Assembly: GCF_020873875.1 (NCBI RefSeq)
Contig: NZ_JAHWGU010000012.1
Span: 186,001 to 250,000 of the forward strand
DNA from: Actinoplanes sp. DH11
Lineage (GTDB): Bacteria; Actinomycetota; Actinomycetes; Mycobacteriales; Micromonosporaceae
DNA: 64,000 nucleotides
Direction of reading: 5' to 3'
Below the pieces are notes generated by a model. That model had not been told where the DNA came from and did no database searches. It was given only the letters and a program-made list of their open reading frames with translations. A program made the translations under genes and the position numbers. Position 1 is the first letter of the stretch, and the number at the start of each line of letters is the position of its first letter. Below, in pieces: positions 36,148 to 44,740 of this stretch.

Positions 36148-37029
36148 GTGCCGCCGACCAGCCGAATCCCGTCCCGATTGACAGGCGTGCCGTTCGTCGG
36201 CGCCGAAGCCGTCCACGCCGGCCTGCTCACCCCGGCGATGCTGCGAGGCCCCGCCTGGCGCAGGCTGTTCCACGGCGTCTACCTGGACCGGGCCACCGAG
36301 CCGGACCACCGGACGTGGTGCGCGGCCGCCGCGCTCCGGCTACCGCCCGACGCCGCGATCGGGGGCCTCAGCGCCGCACACCTGTGGGGGGCCGTCACGA
36401 TCCCGGCCGACGCGCCGGTCGTGGTCGTGGTGCCCCGGGACCGCGCGCTGCGCCCCGAGCCGCGGATCGCCCCGCACCGCACCGAACTGGAGCCGGCCGA
36501 CCTCACGACCGTCGGCGGCGTACCGATGACCACAGCCGAGCGAACCGCCTTCGACGTGGGCCGGCGCTGCGACCTGGTCGACGGCGTGGCCGTCCTCGAC
36601 GGCCTGCTCCACCGCGGGACCGTCCGGCTGGGCGAACTCCGCGCCATGTCGCTCCGGCGGTACACCTGGCACGGCAGCAACCGGCTGTCCTCGGTGATCC
36701 GGCTGGCGGACGGCCGCGCCGAGTCGCCGATGGAGACGCGGCTCCGCCTGCTGTTCACCGGCGCGGGACTGCCGGCGCCGATCCCGCAGTTCGAGGTGCG
36801 CGCCGGGGACGGCCCTCTCATCGGCCGGGTCGACCTGGGCTGGCCGGAAGCCCGGGTGGCCGCCGAGTACGACGGCGATCACCACCGGGACCGTGCCGTG
36901 TTCCGCAAGGACGTGGCCCGCCTGAACGCGCTGCGCATGGCGGGGTGGACGGTGCTCCGATTCACGGCGGACGACGTCTACCGGCGGCCCCGCGAAACGG
37001 TCGCGATGCTCGCCACCCTCCTCCAGTGA
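36148..37029 (+). CDS. DUF559 endonuclease-like protein with AbiEi-like N-terminus
   Basis: A 293-residue protein of a common actinobacterial type. The N-terminal half resembles the AbiEi-antitoxin winged-helix family (LLTPAMLRGPAWRRLFHGVYL, GGLSAAHLWG, TTAERTAFDVGRR). The C-terminal half is a DUF559/Vsr-like nuclease fold (RVDLGWPEARVAAEYDGDHHRD then GWTVLRFTADDVYRRP). The start is uncertain; GTG at 36148 gives a family-like beginning but has no clear ribosome site. No AbiEii partner is next to it. A large palindrome lies just downstream. Confidence 0.7.
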   Translation: MPPTSRIPSRLTGVPFVGAEAVHAGLLTPAMLRGPAWRRLFHGVYLDRATEPDHRTWCAAAALRLPPDAAIGGLSAAHLWGAVTIPADAPVVVVVPRDRALRPEPRIAPHRTELEPADLTTVGGVPMTTAERTAFDVGRRCDLVDGVAVLDGLLHRGTVRLGELRAMSLRRYTWHGSNRLSSVIRLADGRAESPMETRLRLLFTGAGLPAPIPQFEVRAGDGPLIGRVDLGWPEARVAAEYDGDHHRDRAVFRKDVARLNALRMAGWTVLRFTADDVYRRPRETVAMLATLLQ

Positions 37030-37132
37030 CCGCAGCGCCCGCCCGTCCAGCCCACCCGATCCCCCCGCCCGCCGGCGCCCGCCCGGCCCCCGACCGGCCC
37101 GCCCGACCGGCCCGCCCGCCCGCCCGCCGGAT

Positions 37133-37207
37133 GTTGATCTGCTAGCGACGCAAAATCGCGGTGATCATGCCTCGATCACCGCGATTTCGTAGCGCTAGCA
37201 GATCAAC
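37133..37207. repeat. Large palindrome, 34-bp arms
   Basis: Left arm 37133-37166 and right arm 37174-37207 (loop ATGCCTC). The arms share GTTGATCTGCTAGCG and AATCGCGGTGATC and differ only in a central 5-nt block. It lies between the convergent DUF559 and purH genes. It could act as a bidirectional terminator, but its length and sequence look more like a mobile palindromic repeat. Confidence 0.85.
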
Positions 37208-37278
37208 TCACGCGTCCAGCGACCCGTGACCCACCCCGCCGGGGCCGCCCGCGACCAGCCGGCGGACCCGTGCCGGGC

Positions 37279-38844
37279 TCAGTGGTAGAAGTGGCGCGTA
37301 CCCGTCAGATAGACCGTCAGGCCTGCCTTCTCCGCCGCCTCGATCACCAGGTTGTCCCGGATCGAGCCGCCCGGCTGCACCACCGCCGCGACACCGGCCT
37401 CGATCAGCACCTCGAGTCCGTCCGGGAACGGGAAGAACGCGTCCGACGCCGCCACGCTTCCGGCGGCCCGGTCGGCGCCGGCCCGGGAGACGGCCAGTTT
37501 CGCGGAGTCGACGCGGTTCACCTGGCCCATGCCGACTCCGACCGTGGCGCGGTCGGCGGCCAGCAGGATCGCGTTGCTCTTGACGCTGCGGATGGCGCGC
37601 CAGGCGAACGCGAGGTCGGCGAGCATCTCGGGCGACGCCGGCGCACCGGTGGCCAGGGTCCATCCGGCCGGGTCGTCGCCGGGGGCGTCGATGCGGTCGG
37701 CTTTCTGCACCAGGTAGCCGCCGCCGACCTGCTTGACCTCGGCGGGCGGCGGGTTCCAGGCCGGCGCGACGAGGACGCGCAGGTTCTTCTTCTCCTTGAA
37801 GAGTTCGAGCGCGCCCGGCTCGTACGCGGGTGCCACGATCACCTCGGTGAAGATCTCGCCGAGTTGCTCGGCGAGTTCCCGAGTGACGATGGAGTTGACC
37901 GCGACGACGCCGCCGAAGGCGGACACCGGGTCGCACGCGTGTGCCTTGCGGTGCGCCTCGGCCACGTCGGCGCCGACGGCGATGCCGCACGGGTTGGCGT
38001 GCTTGATGATCGCCACGCAGGGCTCGGTGAAGTCGTTGGCGCTGCGCCAGGCCGCGTCGGCGTCGACGTAGTTGTTGTAGGACATCTCCTTGCCGTGCAG
38101 CTGCTCGGCCTGGGCGAGACCGGCGGGCGCGGCGGGGTCGACGTAGAGCGCGGCTTCCTGGTGCGGGTTCTCGCCGTACCGCAGCGCGTTCTCCCGGCGC
38201 AGCGCGAGCCCGGTGAACTCGGGCCACTCGGCGGGCGCCAGGGTGGTGGCGCACCAGTCCGCGACGGCGACGTCGTACTCCGCGATGTCGGCGAAGGCGC
38301 GGGCGGCGAGCAGCTTGCGCTGCGTCAGCGAGAAGCCGCCGTTCCGCACGGCTTCCAGGACCAGGGGGTACGCGGAAACGGCCGTCACCACGGCCACCGA
38401 GGCGTGGTTCTTGGCGGCGGCACGCACCATCGCCGGCCCACCGATATCGATCTTGGCGATGCACTCCTCCTCGCTCGCACCCGAGGAGACCGTCTCGGTG
38501 AACGGGTAGAGGTTGCTCACCAGCAGGTCGAACGGCTCGATGCCGTGCTCGCCGAGTTCCCGGACGTGGCTCTCCAGCCGCATGTCGGCGAGCAGCCCGC
38601 CGTGCACGCGCGGGTGCAGCGTCTTGACCCGGTCGCTGAGGATCTCGGGGAAGCCGGTCAGTTCTTCGACCCGGGTCACCGGCACACCGGCCTGCTCCAC
38701 GGTCGACGCGGTCGAACCGGTCGAGACGATCTCCACACCGGCCTCGTGCAGGGCCTGCGCGAGTTCGACGATGCCGTCCTTGTACCAGACGCTCAGCAGC
38801 GCCCGCTTGATCGGACGACGCCCCTCGTCAGAAGAGGTGGTCAC
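37279..38844 (-). CDS. purH: Bifunctional AICAR formyltransferase / IMP cyclohydrolase
   Basis: Last two steps of IMP synthesis in one 521-residue cytosolic protein. The N-terminal IMP cyclohydrolase shows STGSTASTVEQAGV and SDRVKTLHPRVHGG. The C-terminal AICAR transformylase shows IIKHANPCG, AFGGVVAVN, and ends RHFYH, the near-universal PurH C-terminus. GTG start overlaps the purN stop (GTGA), so purN-purH is one operon. Confidence 0.97.
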   Translation of the reverse strand: MTTSSDEGRRPIKRALLSVWYKDGIVELAQALHEAGVEIVSTGSTASTVEQAGVPVTRVEELTGFPEILSDRVKTLHPRVHGGLLADMRLESHVRELGEHGIEPFDLLVSNLYPFTETVSSGASEEECIAKIDIGGPAMVRAAAKNHASVAVVTAVSAYPLVLEAVRNGGFSLTQRKLLAARAFADIAEYDVAVADWCATTLAPAEWPEFTGLALRRENALRYGENPHQEAALYVDPAAPAGLAQAEQLHGKEMSYNNYVDADAAWRSANDFTEPCVAIIKHANPCGIAVGADVAEAHRKAHACDPVSAFGGVVAVNSIVTRELAEQLGEIFTEVIVAPAYEPGALELFKEKKNLRVLVAPAWNPPPAEVKQVGGGYLVQKADRIDAPGDDPAGWTLATGAPASPEMLADLAFAWRAIRSVKSNAILLAADRATVGVGMGQVNRVDSAKLAVSRAGADRAAGSVAASDAFFPFPDGLEVLIEAGVAAVVQPGGSIRDNLVIEAAEKAGLTVYLTGTRHFYH

Positions 38845-39458
38845 GGGATCCGTACCTTTCTGTCCTCGATGGTCCAGCCCTCCCGGACCAGCCGGCCGAC
38901 GTACTCCACCAGCTGGGCCCGTTCGGCCACCTTGATCCGCTCGGTGAGCGAGTCCTCCGTGTCGCCGTCGAGCACGGGGACGCTGACCTGGGCGATGATC
39001 GGCCCGGTGTCGACACCGGCGTCGACGAAGAAGAGCGTCGCCCCGGCGATCTTCACGCCGTACGCGAGCGCGTCCCGCGGCCCGTGGATGCCCGGGAAGG
39101 CGGGGAGCAGCGCGTTGTGGGTGTTGACGTACCGGTCGCCGAACGCGTCCAGGAACTGCTTGCCGACCAGCTTCAGGAAACCGGCCGAGATGACCAGGTC
39201 GGGCCGGTGCTCGGCGACGTGCGCGGTGAGCGCGGCATCCCAGTCGTCGCGGGTCGGGTAGGCCTTCACCGAGTCCACGAAGGTGGGGATGCCGGCGGCG
39301 GTGGCGTGCTCGAGACCGGCGATGCCGTCCCGGTCGGCGCCGACCGCGACCACCTCGGCGCCGTAGGCCGGGTCCTTCGTCGCTTCGAGAAGAGCCTGCA
39401 GGTTGCTGCCCGATCCGGAGATGAGGACGACCAGGCGGGCGGGCGCGGGGTCAATCAC
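38841..39458 (-). CDS. purN: Phosphoribosylglycinamide formyltransferase
   Basis: 10-formyl-THF-dependent GAR transformylase of 205 residues, third step of purine synthesis. LISGSGSNLQALLEA binds the phosphoribosyl group; INxH catalytic region reads YVNTHNALLPAFPGIHG; the late D in AGVDTGPIIAQ completes the active site. GTG start, co-translated with purH. Confidence 0.96.
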   Translation of the reverse strand: MIDPAPARLVVLISGSGSNLQALLEATKDPAYGAEVVAVGADRDGIAGLEHATAAGIPTFVDSVKAYPTRDDWDAALTAHVAEHRPDLVISAGFLKLVGKQFLDAFGDRYVNTHNALLPAFPGIHGPRDALAYGVKIAGATLFFVDAGVDTGPIIAQVSVPVLDGDTEDSLTERIKVAERAQLVEYVGRLVREGWTIEDRKVRIP

Positions 39459-39545
39459 CTGTGCACCCTATCGCCGCAGCACGGACCGGGCGTCAACGGG
39501 TCATTTCCCTGCCGGACGACCCGGCGGGCGGCTTTGCGGGACAGC

Positions 39546-39620
39546 GGCGCAACGATCCAGCGACGGGCGACGGCCCGGCGCGCCCGAGGCCGGCGGCGCA
39601 ACGCTCCAGCGACGGCCGAC
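39546..39620. repeat. Short direct repeat near the DUF6350 gene
   Basis: GGCGCAACG(A/C)TCCAGCGACGG(G/C)CGAC occurs at 39546 and 39595, 49 bp apart, in the gap between purN and the membrane-protein gene. No function is evident. Confidence 0.6.
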
Positions 39621-39631
39621 GCGCGGCGGGC

Positions 39632-41092
39632 TCAGGGACGGCGGCCCGGCGCCGGGGGTCGCTGCGGTCCGAAGACCCGGGCGACGGCGGCGCCGGCCAG
39701 CACCGAGACCGCGGCGACGGCGGCGCCGACGAGGCCGACCAGCAGCGGGTCCGGTCCGATCTCGGCGAGCCGCCCGGCGCCCATCGAACCGCCGGACAGC
39801 CAGGCGAACAGGCTCAGCGTGCACCCGGCGACCGGGCCGGCGAGCAGGCTCGCACCGATCAGCAACGGCCAGGGCGGTCCGTCCGGTCCCGGTGCGCCGC
39901 GCCGCGCGGTCCGGCGGCCGGCGTCCCGCCCGGCCTCCCGTCCCGGGTGGCGGAGCCGCTGGGTGAGCAGCCAGCCCGCGGCGCCGCCGGCGATCACCGG
40001 CAGGAGCAGCAGCGCCGCACCTGTCGCGCCCATCGGGCCGGCGGGCAGGCCGGCGGCGAGCGGCAGCATGGGCAGCGGGCCCACCGAGACCTCGGTGAGG
40101 CTGACCGTCGACCCGGTGCCGAGCGCGAAGCCGGGACCGAGCAGGTAGGCGGCGGCCCAGATCGAGGCGTTCACCGCGTACCCGATGCTGATCACGGTGA
40201 TCCCGGCCTGACCGGCCACGCCGGTGCGGTAGGCCGCGATCATCTCGGCCGCCTGCCCGGCGCCGAGGGCCACCGAGAGCCCGCCGGCGACCGCGCCGGC
40301 CCCGAGGATCAGGAACGCCGCGACCAGCCCCGCCCGCGCGCCGTGCCGCAGCACCGGGGGCGAGCGCCGGGCCAGCGTGGCGAGCGCGCCGGTGCCGCGC
40401 AGCGACCCGATCAGGGCACCGGCGAGACCGAAGGCGAAGAAGTGCAGCGCGGCGCGACCGGCCGAGATCTGGGTGCCTCGGCCGTCGGCCAGGACGGCGG
40501 TGAGCGCTCCGACCAGGGCGTACGCCAAGGCGAGCGCGCCTGCCACCCCCAGCGCGCGGGCCGCCGAGCCGGATCGCCGGGCACCCACCGCCCGGGTGAC
40601 GTGCAGGCCGGCCCGGTTGAGCCGCCAGATCACCAGGAGGGTGAGCAGGAGCGGAGTGACCGCGAGCGGCCCGATCGAGGTGCCGATCGGCAGGCCGTGG
40701 CCGAGCAGCCAGCCGGCCAGCCCGGCACGCGCGGCGTCACCGAGCCCCCCGGCGCCCTCCATGGTCCGGGCCAGGCCGATCACGACCGCCACCGGCAGAT
40801 AGCTGAGCAGCGCCGCCCAGAGCGTGGCGAACGCGACCGCCACGATCATCGGCGCGCGCCGCGCGGGTTCCTCGGGCCGTCGCGGGTGCGGCAGGCGGAC
40901 CGTGTCCCGGCGCCCCAGAAGTTCGTCGTCGACGACGACGGTGTCCCGCCGCCCGGCCGCGTCCGGCCCGTCCTCGGCGGCGGTGTCCCGCTCGATGACC
41001 AGGTCCTCGGTGTCCCGCACCACAGACTGCAGCGCCTCGGCGACCGCGAACGGGTCTTCCGAGCCGTCTGGCCGGTCGGTTGTGCTGGGCAT
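39632..41092 (-). CDS. DUF6350-family integral membrane protein
   Basis: Polytopic membrane protein of 486 residues: a charged cytoplasmic N-terminus of about 80 residues followed by 10 or more hydrophobic helices (first around 82-105). Actinobacteria keep a membrane protein of this type between sucCD and purN, which is the basis for the assignment. Function unknown. ATG at 41092. The upstream hairpin at 41143 separates it from sucD. Confidence 0.78.
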   Translation of the reverse strand: MPSTTDRPDGSEDPFAVAEALQSVVRDTEDLVIERDTAAEDGPDAAGRRDTVVVDDELLGRRDTVRLPHPRRPEEPARRAPMIVAVAFATLWAALLSYLPVAVVIGLARTMEGAGGLGDAARAGLAGWLLGHGLPIGTSIGPLAVTPLLLTLLVIWRLNRAGLHVTRAVGARRSGSAARALGVAGALALAYALVGALTAVLADGRGTQISAGRAALHFFAFGLAGALIGSLRGTGALATLARRSPPVLRHGARAGLVAAFLILGAGAVAGGLSVALGAGQAAEMIAAYRTGVAGQAGITVISIGYAVNASIWAAAYLLGPGFALGTGSTVSLTEVSVGPLPMLPLAAGLPAGPMGATGAALLLLPVIAGGAAGWLLTQRLRHPGREAGRDAGRRTARRGAPGPDGPPWPLLIGASLLAGPVAGCTLSLFAWLSGGSMGAGRLAEIGPDPLLVGLVGAAVAAVSVLAGAAVARVFGPQRPPAPGRRP

Positions 41093-41142
41093 CGCGACTA
41101 CTTTTTCACGCCGCGGCGGTTCCGGCGATGCAGAAACAGCGG

Positions 41143-41183
41143 CGCGCCGCCGATCGGGTCGATGGATTCCGGTCGGCGGCGCG
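41143..41183 (-). terminator. Terminator of sucCD
   Basis: Arms CGCGCCGCCGATCGG (41143-41157) and CCGGTCGGCGGCGCG (41169-41183) form a 15-bp stem with one mismatch and an 11-nt loop, 15 nt after the sucD stop. Confidence 0.75.
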
Positions 41184-41198
41184 TCATGACCTGCTGTT

Positions 41199-42080
41199 TC
41201 AGCTCATGACCTCACGCATGAGGCGAGCCGTCTCGCTCGGCGTCTTGCCGACCTTGACGCCGGCCGCCTCGAGGGCGGCCTTCTTGGCGTCGGCGGTGCC
41301 GGCCGAGCCGGAGATGATGGCGCCGGCGTGGCCCATCGTCTTGCCGGGCGGCGCGGTGAAGCCGGCGATGTAGCCGACGACCGGCTTGGTGACGTTGGCC
41401 TTGATGAACTCGGCCGCACGCTCCTCGGCGTCGCCGCCGATCTCGCCGATCATGACGATCGCGTCGGTGTCCGGGTCCTCCTGGAAGGCCTTCAGCGCGT
41501 CGATGTGGGTGGTGCCGATGATCGGGTCACCACCGATGCCGACCGCCGTGGAGAAACCGAACTCGCGCAGCTCGTACATCAGCTGGTAGGTCAGCGTGCC
41601 GCTCTTGCTGACCAGGCCGATCCGGCCCTGCGGGGTGATGTCGGCCGGGATGATGCCGGCGTTGGATGCGCCCGGCGAGGCGATGCCCGGGCAGTTCGGG
41701 CCGATGATGCGGGTCTTCTCGCCCTTGGCGACGTTGTACGCCCAGAACGAGGCCGAGTCCTGCACCGGTACGCCCTCGGTGATCACCACGGCGAGCGGGA
41801 TCTCGGCGTCGATCGCCTCGATGACCGCGGCCTTGGTGAACGCCGGCGGCACGAAGATGACCGACACGTCCGCGCCGGTCTCCTTGATCGCCTCGGCCAC
41901 GGTCGCGAAGACCGGCAGCTCGGTGCCGTCGAAGTCGACCCGGGTGCCGGCCTTGCGCGGGTTCACACCGCCGACGACCTGGGTGCCCGCGGCGAGCATC
42001 CGCTTGGTGTGCTTGGAGCCCTCACCACCGGTGATGCCCTGGACGATGACCTTGGAGTCCTTGGTGAGCCAGATAGCCAT
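41199..42080 (-). CDS. sucD: Succinyl-CoA synthetase alpha subunit
   Basis: Alpha subunit (293 residues) of the TCA-cycle enzyme that couples succinyl-CoA cleavage to nucleotide triphosphate synthesis. CoA-binding IVQGITGGEGSKHTKRML and GIVNPRKAG-like segment (GGVNPRKAG) are at the N-terminus. The phosphohistidine lies in GHAGAIISG. IIGPNCPGIASPG is also canonical. ATG at 42080 gives MAIWLTKDSK; upstream in-frame sequence is a frame shadow of sucC. Four nt separate it from sucC. Confidence 0.97.
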   Translation of the reverse strand: MAIWLTKDSKVIVQGITGGEGSKHTKRMLAAGTQVVGGVNPRKAGTRVDFDGTELPVFATVAEAIKETGADVSVIFVPPAFTKAAVIEAIDAEIPLAVVITEGVPVQDSASFWAYNVAKGEKTRIIGPNCPGIASPGASNAGIIPADITPQGRIGLVSKSGTLTYQLMYELREFGFSTAVGIGGDPIIGTTHIDALKAFQEDPDTDAIVMIGEIGGDAEERAAEFIKANVTKPVVGYIAGFTAPPGKTMGHAGAIISGSAGTADAKKAALEAAGVKVGKTPSETARLMREVMS

Positions 42081-42084
42081 TAGT

Positions 42085-43263
42085 TCACTTCCCCGCAGCC
42101 GCGAGCTCGGCGGCGCGCTCGGCCGCTCCGTCCATCGTGTCCACCCGCTGCACCAGCGGGTTGTTCGCGCCGTCGAGGATGGCACGGCCCTCTTCGGCGT
42201 TGTTGCCGTCGAGGCGGACCACGAGCGGCTTGGTGACGGTCTCGCCGCGCTCGGTGAGCAGCGCCAGGGCCTGAATGATGCCGTTGGCGACCGCGTCACA
42301 GGCGGTGATGCCGCCGAACACGTTGACGAAGACCGACTTGACGGCCGGGTCGCCGAGCACGATCTCCAGGCCGTTCGCCATCACCTGGGCGCTGGCGCCA
42401 CCGCCGATGTCGAGGAAGTTGGCCGGCTTGACGCCACCGTGCTTCTCGCCCGCGTAGGCCACCACGTCCAGCGTCGACATGACCAGGCCGGCGCCGTTGC
42501 CGATGATGCCGACCTCGCCGTCCAGCTTGACGTAGTTGAGGTTCTTGGCCTTGGCGGCCTGCTCCAGCGGGTCGACCGCGGACTTGTCCTCGAGCGCCTC
42601 GTGGTCGGGGTGCCGGAAGCCGGCGTTCTCGTCCAGCGTGACCTTGGCGTCCAGCGCCAGCACGCGGCCGTCGCCGACCTTGGCCAGCGGGTTGACCTCG
42701 ACGAGCGTGGCGTCCTCGGCGACGAACGCCTGCCACAGCTTGACCGCGATGTCGACGACCTGGTCGGCGACCTCGGCCGGGAACTTGGCGGCGGTGACGA
42801 TCTCCCGCGCCTTCGCCTCGTCCACGCCCTTGCTCGCGTCGATGGCGACCTTGGCGACCCGCTCCGGGTCCTCCTCGGCCACGGTCTCGATCTCCATGCC
42901 GCCGGCGACGCTGGCGATGCAGAGGAAGGTCCGGTTGGCCCGGTCCAGCAGGTAGGAGAAGTAGTACTCCTCCTTGATGTCGGCCGTCTCGGCCAGCATC
43001 ACCTTGTGGACCGTGTGGCCCTTGATGTCCATGCCCAGGATGTCGCCGGCGCGGGCCTCGGCCTCGTCGGCGCCGTCGGCAAGCTTCACGCCGCCGGCCT
43101 TGCCGCGGCCGCCGACCTTGACCTGCGCCTTGACGACGACCTTGCCGCCCAGCCGCTCAGCGATAGCCCGGGCTTCCTGCGGGGTCTCGGCGACGCCGCC
43201 GCCCAGCACGGGCAGGCCGTGCCGTTCGAACAGGTCGCGCCCCTGATACTCGAACAGGTCCAC
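42085..43263 (-). CDS. sucC: Succinyl-CoA synthetase beta subunit
   Basis: Beta subunit (392 residues) with the ATP-grasp domain (VVKAQVKVGGRGKAGGVKLA) and the C-terminal CoA-ligase domain (IIGNGAGLVMSTLD, ANFLDIGGGAS, VNVFGGI). The GTG at 43263 is chosen from the standard VDLFEYQGRDLFERHG start and AAAGGAG 5 nt upstream. First gene of sucC-sucD; promoter lies in the 659-bp gap above it. Confidence 0.97.
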   Translation of the reverse strand: MDLFEYQGRDLFERHGLPVLGGGVAETPQEARAIAERLGGKVVVKAQVKVGGRGKAGGVKLADGADEAEARAGDILGMDIKGHTVHKVMLAETADIKEEYYFSYLLDRANRTFLCIASVAGGMEIETVAEEDPERVAKVAIDASKGVDEAKAREIVTAAKFPAEVADQVVDIAVKLWQAFVAEDATLVEVNPLAKVGDGRVLALDAKVTLDENAGFRHPDHEALEDKSAVDPLEQAAKAKNLNYVKLDGEVGIIGNGAGLVMSTLDVVAYAGEKHGGVKPANFLDIGGGASAQVMANGLEIVLGDPAVKSVFVNVFGGITACDAVANGIIQALALLTERGETVTKPLVVRLDGNNAEEGRAILDGANNPLVQRVDTMDGAAERAAELAAAGK

Positions 43264-43922
43264 GTGTCTCCTTTCGCTCGCGACGCCAAGCGCCGGCAAG
43301 CCGCACCGTTGCGTCCCGACCTGTGTGCGCGGCGCGTCGCAGCAGCGCCGCCAGCGTGAGGATCGTCCGACCATTCCGCCTGGTGCGAATTGGCCTTCAC
43401 CCGCAGAGTAGCGACCGTTTGGTCCCCTGTGACCGCGCGGGTGCGCGGTGTGCAAGACCACACACCAGAGTGCCGAAAACGCAGCTCCGAGGGCTTTGCG
43501 GCAGTTGCGCACCGGTGTGCCTGCCGTGACCCCGCCCGACGTTGTCCACAAGTCGTCCACAGGCACCCGGCCGATCGATGCCGCCGCCACCCTGCCCGCC
43601 CGCGCCGCCAAGCACCAGCGCCGCGCCCGCACCGCCAACACGCCACCGCCAGCGCCGCCACCTCCCCGCCCGCGCCCCGCCACGGGAGAGTGAACGGAAA
43701 AAGTCCCGTGGCCGCGCGTAACTCGGCTGAGAAGGACGTCGTTGAGTGTGATGTCGGCGCGCTCAGGCGCCCGCGAGGAAACGGCCGATGCCCTGTCGGT
43801 CGAGGGGTGGCGGCGGGGCATCGCGCATAGAGGGGCCGGACGTGTGAGGGGTGCGTCCGGCCTCTCCCCTTGCGCTCGATCAGCCGGCCGACCGGCCTGC
43901 CTTCTCGCGGCTTCGCAGCAAA
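43264..43922. other. Non-coding gap upstream of sucCD, with a hairpin
   Basis: No convincing gene in these 659 bp. The stretch 43560-43690 is C-rich low-complexity sequence. The sucCD promoter must lie near the right side of sucC but no clear -10/-35 stands out. A hairpin (GGCCGGACG 43834-43842 / CGTCCGGCC 43854-43862, 9-bp stem, 11-nt loop) lies about 60 nt downstream of the B12-binding gene stop and is probably its terminator. Confidence 0.6.
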
Positions 43923-44327
43923 TCAGCCCACCGGCGTCGCCACATTGGCGCGCACCCATTCGACGATGGACGCGGTGGTCGCACCCGGCGTAAATAGCTT
44001 GGCTACACCGAGTGATTCCAATTCCGTGATGTCGTCCTCCGGAATGATGCCGCCGCCGAAAACGACGATGTCGGCAGCGTCACGTTCTGCCAACAGCTCA
44101 ATTACTCTCCGGAAGAGCGTCATGTGCGCGCCGGAGAGCACGGACAGACCGACAGCGTCGGCGTCCTCCTGAATCGCGGTCTCGACGATCTGCTCGGGTG
44201 TCTGGTGCAGGCCGGTGTAGACCACTTCCATACCGGCGTCACGCAACGCCCGCGCCACCACCTTGGCGCCGCGGTCGTGCCCATCCAGGCCGGGCTTCGC
44301 CACCACGACCCTGATACGTGCTTGCAT
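43923..44327 (-). CDS. Cobalamin-binding subunit of an acyl-CoA mutase
   Basis: A 134-residue stand-alone B12-binding domain of the methylmalonyl-CoA mutase type. The base-off motif DxHxxG is present in KPGLDGHDRGAKVV, followed by YTGLHQTPEQIV, GLSVLSGAH and VFGGGIIPEDD. ATG at 44327 with GAAGGGG 5 nt upstream. The catalytic subunit is not in the window, so it must act in trans, as in split mutases. Confidence 0.92.
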   Translation of the reverse strand: MQARIRVVVAKPGLDGHDRGAKVVARALRDAGMEVVYTGLHQTPEQIVETAIQEDADAVGLSVLSGAHMTLFRRVIELLAERDAADIVVFGGGIIPEDDITELESLGVAKLFTPGATTASIVEWVRANVATPVG

Positions 44328-44466
44328 GCTGACCCCTTCGGGCTCTCCAACCTCGGTGTCGGACGCCTCGGACCGGCTGCCACCGCGGTCACCTGAACGA
44401 ACGGTAACCCGGAGCGACCTGGCCGGGGTACCCGTCCCCACCACCGGGTCGCCCGATAAATAGTTG

Positions 44467-44508
44467 CCTGGGTCACATCACTTTGTGTTCCGTTTGCCAT
44501 TACCCAGG
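44467..44508. promoter_or_regulatory. Inverted repeat in the divergent gap before the M23 gene
   Basis: CCTGGGT (44467-44473) and ACCCAGG (44502-44508) with 28 nt between them, in the 413-bp gap between the B12-binding gene and the M23 peptidase. Weak candidate operator for either gene. Confidence 0.3.
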
Positions 44509-44598
44509 GTCGCAGTATCGCCTTCCTGGAAAGGTTACCAATTCGGACAATCACTGATCAATGCTGACCAGGAACTGTCACGAAATTGGCGCTGCGAC

Positions 44599-44627
44599 TT
44601 GTGACCCGGCGGTCGTTTGGCTACCGT
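44599..44627 (+). promoter_or_regulatory. Promoter of the first M23 gene with a 110-nt leader
   Basis: TTGTGA (44599-44604), 17 nt, TACCGT (44622-44627). Transcription from about 44634 would give a leader of about 107 nt before the GTG at 44741. The leader is GC-rich and can fold (for instance CAGCGGGGGCCC region at 44658-44670). Confidence 0.6.
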
Positions 44628-44740
44628 GGCCCACGGCTCTCGCACAGGTTCACCCCACAGCGGGGGCCCGGCAAACCACTGTTCACCGCTTTCGAGCGGG
44701 TGTGGCCCGCCGCCGCAATGCCAACAACGGAGGGTTGTTC

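Noticed and set aside
43742..43993. Short plus-strand frame in the gap above sucC
   Set aside because: Composition is Arg/Ala/Ser-rich, it has no ribosome site, and it runs into the B12-binding gene antisense.
44634..44740. ydaO-type c-di-AMP riboswitch before the M23 gene
   Set aside because: Only a short AGCGGGGGCCC-like match. The highly conserved CAGCTAACC end is absent. Kept only as a low-interest structured leader.
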